Positions 6,952 through 9,933 of a stretch of DNA of 9,933 bases are shown here, in pieces (positions within the stretch are counted from its first letter, which is position 1; the number at the start of each line of letters is the position of its first letter). Source of the stretch: SKLM01 sp964450435 (GTDB lineage Bacteria > Chloroflexota > Anaerolineae > B4-G1); NCBI GenBank assembly GCA_964450435.1, contig CAYVCX010000084.1, positions 1-9,933 on the forward strand. Reading direction: 5' to 3'. Below the pieces are notes generated by a model, which was not told the DNA's origin, did no database searches, and saw only the letters and a list, made by a program, of their open reading frames with translations. Position numbers and translations under genes: made by a program.

Positions 6952-8235
6952 ATGCAGGTAGAACTGGCGTACGGCCGTCAAGGGTTGACGGTGACGTTGC
7001 CCGACGAGGCGCGGGTAACAGTCATCGAGCCCGAATTCGTGCCCGGACTGCCCGACGACCGGATGGCAATCCAACAAGCCCTGGGCTCGCCCATGGATAG
7101 TCCGCCACTACGCGAAGTGGTGGGATCGAGTGACACGGTAGCCGTGGTCTTCAGCGATCTTACCCGTCCGATGCCCAACAAGCGCGTGCTGCCAGTGCTT
7201 CTGGACGAGCTAGCCCAGGCGGCGGTTCCAGACGATCAGATCGTGCTGATCAACGCCCTGGGCACGCACCGTCCGCAGACGGAGGAAGAGCTGGCGGACA
7301 TGCTGGGACGGGACCTCGTCGAGCGGTACCGAGTGCTCCAGCACGACGCCTGGGCCGACGACCTGGTCGGCGTCACCGAGAACTCCAGTGGGCATCGGGT
7401 GCGCGTCAATCGGGCCTACGTGGAGGCCTCAGTGCGCATTCTGACCGGCTTCATCGAGCCGCACTTCTTCGCCGGGTTCAGCGGCGGCCCCAAGGCCGTC
7501 CTGCCGGGCATCGCGGACATCGAAGCAATCCTGGACAATCACAGCGGAGGGATGCTGTCTGATCCCCAGGCGACGTGGGCGGTGACGAAGGGAAACCGGG
7601 TGTGGGAGGAAATGGTCGCCGTCACCGAAGCGGCCGCGCCGACGTTTCTGTTGAACGTCACGCTCAATCAGCGACGGGAGATCACAGGCGTGTTCGCGGG
7701 CGACATGATAGCTGCCCACCGGGAGGGCGCGGCCTTCGTGCGAGACACAGCGATGCAGCCAGTGTCTCATCTTTTCGACATCGTCATCACTTCTAACAGC
7801 GGCTACCCGCTGGATCTCAACCTGTATCAGGCGGTCAAGGGAATGTCGGCGGCTGCCCAGATTGTCCGACCAGGCGGCGACATCATCATCGCGGCGGAGT
7901 GCTGGGACGGCATACCCGACCACGGTGAGTACAAACGTATGCTTGAAGCAGCCAGCTCAGTAGACGAACTGTGGGAAACGGTAACGGCGTCAGGCTTCCG
8001 TCGCCACGATCAGTGGGAGGCGCTGATCCAAGCCCGGATTCAGAGAAGGGCGGAGGTACACGTCTATGCCGACGGACTCTCGGACAAGGAACTGGAAGAC
8101 GCGCTGATGACACCGTGTCCGTCGATTGAGATGACGGTTGGCCAGCTCCTGCACCGGAACCCTGAGGCCACAGTGGCGGTCCTCCCGGATGGGCCACAGA
8201 CCGTACCTTACGTGAAGCGTGAGGGGCGAACGTGA
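6952..8235 (+). CDS. larA: LarA-family nickel-dependent 2-hydroxyacid (lactate) racemase
   Basis: Racemises a 2-hydroxyacid, classically L/D-lactate, through hydride transfer to the nickel-pincer nucleotide cofactor NPN (Ni-PTTMN). The protein is 427 aa, close to L. plantarum LarA (424). The key residues are visible: R72 in SDLTRP (LarA R75), H106 in GTHRP (H108), H171 in GFIEPHFFAGFSGG (H174), K181, which carries the cofactor thioester/thioamide link (K184), and H197 in DNHS (H200). The H171-to-K181 and K181-to-H197 distances match the reference exactly. The ATG at 6952 is preceded by AGGAGG with a 4-base spacer. The frame stays open back to 6790, but nothing supports that extension. The 145 bases between elp3 and larA hold no clear terminator or promoter, so read-through from elp3 is possible. 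The cofactor genes larB, larC and larE are not in the window. LarA homologues act on various 2-hydroxyacids, so lactate is likely but unproven. Confidence 0.92.
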   Translation: MQVELAYGRQGLTVTLPDEARVTVIEPEFVPGLPDDRMAIQQALGSPMDSPPLREVVGSSDTVAVVFSDLTRPMPNKRVLPVLLDELAQAAVPDDQIVLINALGTHRPQTEEELADMLGRDLVERYRVLQHDAWADDLVGVTENSSGHRVRVNRAYVEASVRILTGFIEPHFFAGFSGGPKAVLPGIADIEAILDNHSGGMLSDPQATWAVTKGNRVWEEMVAVTEAAAPTFLLNVTLNQRREITGVFAGDMIAAHREGAAFVRDTAMQPVSHLFDIVITSNSGYPLDLNLYQAVKGMSAAAQIVRPGGDIIIAAECWDGIPDHGEYKRMLEAASSVDELWETVTASGFRRHDQWEALIQARIQRRAEVHVYADGLSDKELEDALMTPCPSIEMTVGQLLHRNPEATVAVLPDGPQTVPYVKREGRT

Positions 8236-9761
8236 TGAGAGAGCGGGCACCGGAAGCCAACTGTGAGGCACAGGGGGCCGCCGGAGGCTATCGGCCCGTG
8301 AGCCCGGGCCTGGCAGAGGAGCTGCAGGCGATCGTTGGCGAGGCCTACGTTCTCTACGGCGACCCAGCGGCCATGTCAGATTACGCGCACGATGAGGTGA
8401 CAGGCGAGGCCCACGCCAGTATGCCGGAAGCTGTGGTCAAACCGCGGAGCGCCGAAGAGATCTCTGAGATCTTGAGGCTGGCCAACCGAGAGCGGCTGCC
8501 GATCACGCCGCGCGGGGCGGGGTCAGGGCTCTCCTGCGGAGCGGTGCCGGTTTACGGTGGGGTCGTGCTCTCGGTGGAGCGGATGAACCGTATCCTAGAG
8601 ATCGACCGAGAGAACATGGTCGCGGTGGTCGAGCCCGGGGTGGTGACGAACGACGTCAACGACGCGATTGAGGAGCACGGCCTGTTCTACGCAGGCTATC
8701 CGATGAGCGTGGAGCTGTGCTTCGTGGGCGGCAACGTAGCGGAGAATGCCGGGGGCGGCCGGGCAATCAAATACGGCGTCACAGGGCGATATGTGCTGGG
8801 GTTAGAGGTAGTCCTGCCCACCGGAGAGATCGTAAGCCTGGGCGGCAAGCGGGTCAAGGACGTCACCGGCTACGACTTGATTCACCTGATGGTGGGCTCA
8901 GAGGGAACACTGGGTGTGTTCACCGAGATTACGTTGCGGCTACTCCCCCGCCCCACGGCGCGGGCGGTGCTGCTGGTGCCCTTCGAGGACGCACGGGCGG
9001 CCATCAGCGCCGTTCCCAGGGTGATGACCAAAGGCCGCATCGTCCCAACGTCGGTGGAGTTCATGGATCATCTCTCGATTGAGGCCGCCTACGATTACAC
9101 GGGGGAGCGGATTCCACACCCTGACGTCGGCGCGATGCTCCTGATCGAGGTGGATGGCACGAGCGAGGAGCGGGTGGAGGACGATATGAACACCCTCATC
9201 GATGCGTGTCTGGAGCTGGGCGCGCTGGACATCCTGGTGGGCAACACACCGCGCGACAGGCGCCGGATGTGGCGGCCCCGACAGGAGATGGCAGAAGCGC
9301 TGAAGGCAATCTGCCCGGTGCAGAGCCTGGAGGACATCGTGGTGCCGATGGCGCAGATCCCGGAGCTGGTATCGGCGCTGGAGCAGCTCTCGACGGCGTA
9401 TGACGTACTCATCCCGTGCTACGGGCACGCCGGAGACGGCAACCTGCACGCCACGGTGGTCAGGAAGCCAGAGACGGCAGGGGACGGCGTCGCCAGGGAT
9501 GAGTGGGAAGAGAAACTCCCAGCAATTCTGGAGGACCTGTATCGGGTGGTCGCCGGCCTGGGCGGTACGATCAGCGGGGAGCACGGGATCGGCTCGAAGC
9601 GTTCGCGCTATCTACCCCTGGTGATGGACGAGAGGCTGATCGATGTGCAACGGGGTATCAAGCACGTTTTCGATCCGCGGAACATCCTAAACCCAGGGAA
9701 GATCTTCCCGACGAGCGGTCGGCGCAACCGGGGAGACACACGACCTGCGCCCGAGTCGTGA
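8235..9761 (+). CDS. FAD-linked 2-hydroxyacid dehydrogenase, GlcD / D-lactate dehydrogenase family
   Basis: Oxidises a 2-hydroxyacid (glycolate, D-lactate or similar) to the 2-oxoacid with FAD, passing electrons to a quinone, electron-transfer protein or partner subunit. The N-terminal PCMH-type FAD-binding domain (about 60-240) contains PRGAGSGLSCGAVP (92-105), FVGGNVAENAGGG (163-175), VKDVTGYDL (207-215) and GSEGTLGVFTEITL (221-234). The C-terminal FAD-oxidase domain has CYGHAGDGNLH (395-405) with the metal-type histidines H398 and H405, SGEHGIGSKR (447-456) and FDPRNILNPGKIF (479-491). The length, 508 aa, is a little above the usual 460-490 because of a 20-residue N-terminal lead and a short polar tail. 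The ATG overlaps the larA stop by one base (TGATG), with GAGGGG eight bases upstream, implying translational coupling. An alternative GTG lies one codon earlier. No GlcE/GlcF-like subunit follows within the window. The substrate is probably the acid racemised by LarA, an inference from the pairing. Confidence 0.92.
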   Translation: MRERAPEANCEAQGAAGGYRPVSPGLAEELQAIVGEAYVLYGDPAAMSDYAHDEVTGEAHASMPEAVVKPRSAEEISEILRLANRERLPITPRGAGSGLSCGAVPVYGGVVLSVERMNRILEIDRENMVAVVEPGVVTNDVNDAIEEHGLFYAGYPMSVELCFVGGNVAENAGGGRAIKYGVTGRYVLGLEVVLPTGEIVSLGGKRVKDVTGYDLIHLMVGSEGTLGVFTEITLRLLPRPTARAVLLVPFEDARAAISAVPRVMTKGRIVPTSVEFMDHLSIEAAYDYTGERIPHPDVGAMLLIEVDGTSEERVEDDMNTLIDACLELGALDILVGNTPRDRRRMWRPRQEMAEALKAICPVQSLEDIVVPMAQIPELVSALEQLSTAYDVLIPCYGHAGDGNLHATVVRKPETAGDGVARDEWEEKLPAILEDLYRVVAGLGGTISGEHGIGSKRSRYLPLVMDERLIDVQRGIKHVFDPRNILNPGKIFPTSGRRNRGDTRPAPES

Positions 9762-9933
9762 CAGCGCAGGGAGACCGTCGGGCCGGAGCGCACGGCGGGT
9801 GAGGCCGAGCAAGGAGACGGAAGAAGCTCCGGTGCGGTGGCCGCGATCGGCGTGAGTCGTTGTCCGCCCTGTTCAGAGAGCACTATTGCCAAGGCTATCG
9901 GGGCAACCACAATGATGGAACCCTGATCGTTTG
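9762..9933. other. Downstream flank with no recognised gene
   Basis: The last 172 bases after the FAD oxidase contain no convincing start of a further gene on either strand. A GTG at 9852 opens only a 24-codon frame that stops at 9926. No T-tailed hairpin was seen directly after the oxidase stop. The next gene of the putative operon, if any, lies beyond the window. Confidence 0.4.

Noticed and set aside
9852..9926. Short frame beginning with GTG and containing CPPC
   Set aside because: Only 24 codons, with no clear ribosome-binding site and no family resemblance. The CPPC is most likely chance.

Overview
This is a high-GC bacterial chromosomal segment with five confidently recognised protein genes and no sign of phage, insertion sequence, CRISPR array, rRNA or tRNA. 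The gene set suggests Chloroflexota, perhaps an Anaerolineae- or Dehalococcoidia-like lineage. The main pointers are a full-length bacterial Elp3 (the type known from Dehalococcoides), a cyanobacterial/Zam-like RNase II, and the style of the ArgH protein. This placement is an inference from protein character only.

Layout, left to right. An RNB-domain exoribonuclease (minus strand, 126-1970) has a recognisable promoter on its right. A 0.7 kb non-coding stretch (about 2050-2667) holds several small palindromes. One of them resembles the dispersed repeat whose reverse complement reads GTCATTCCG...CGGAG...GGAATCTCG, which is common in many bacterial genomes. A good sigma70-type promoter at 2668-2695 then drives a leader of about 100 nt with two clean hairpins and a possible small upstream ORF, followed by argH (2800-4176), the last enzyme of arginine synthesis. 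argH faces a convergent Trm9-like SAM methyltransferase (minus strand, start best placed at 5062). That gene is divergent from elp3 (plus strand, about 5193-6806). The right end is a two-gene unit: larA (nickel-pincer 2-hydroxyacid racemase, 6952-8235), whose stop codon overlaps the start of a GlcD-type FAD-linked 2-hydroxyacid dehydrogenase (8235-9761).

Two functional couplings stand out. First, Elp3 and a Trm9-like methyltransferase share one short divergent control region. In eukaryotes, Elp3 (within Elongator) makes 5-carboxymethyluridine at tRNA position 34, and Trm9/ALKBH8 methylates it to mcm5U. The pairing here suggests a minimal bacterial version of that wobble-uridine pathway. Second, LarA and the FAD oxidase form a translationally coupled pair that could racemise a 2-hydroxyacid such as lactate and oxidise one enantiomer to the 2-oxoacid.

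The methyltransferase promoter is also notable. A perfect TATAAT ends six bases before the most plausible ATG, and no Shine-Dalgarno sequence is present, so the mRNA is probably leaderless.
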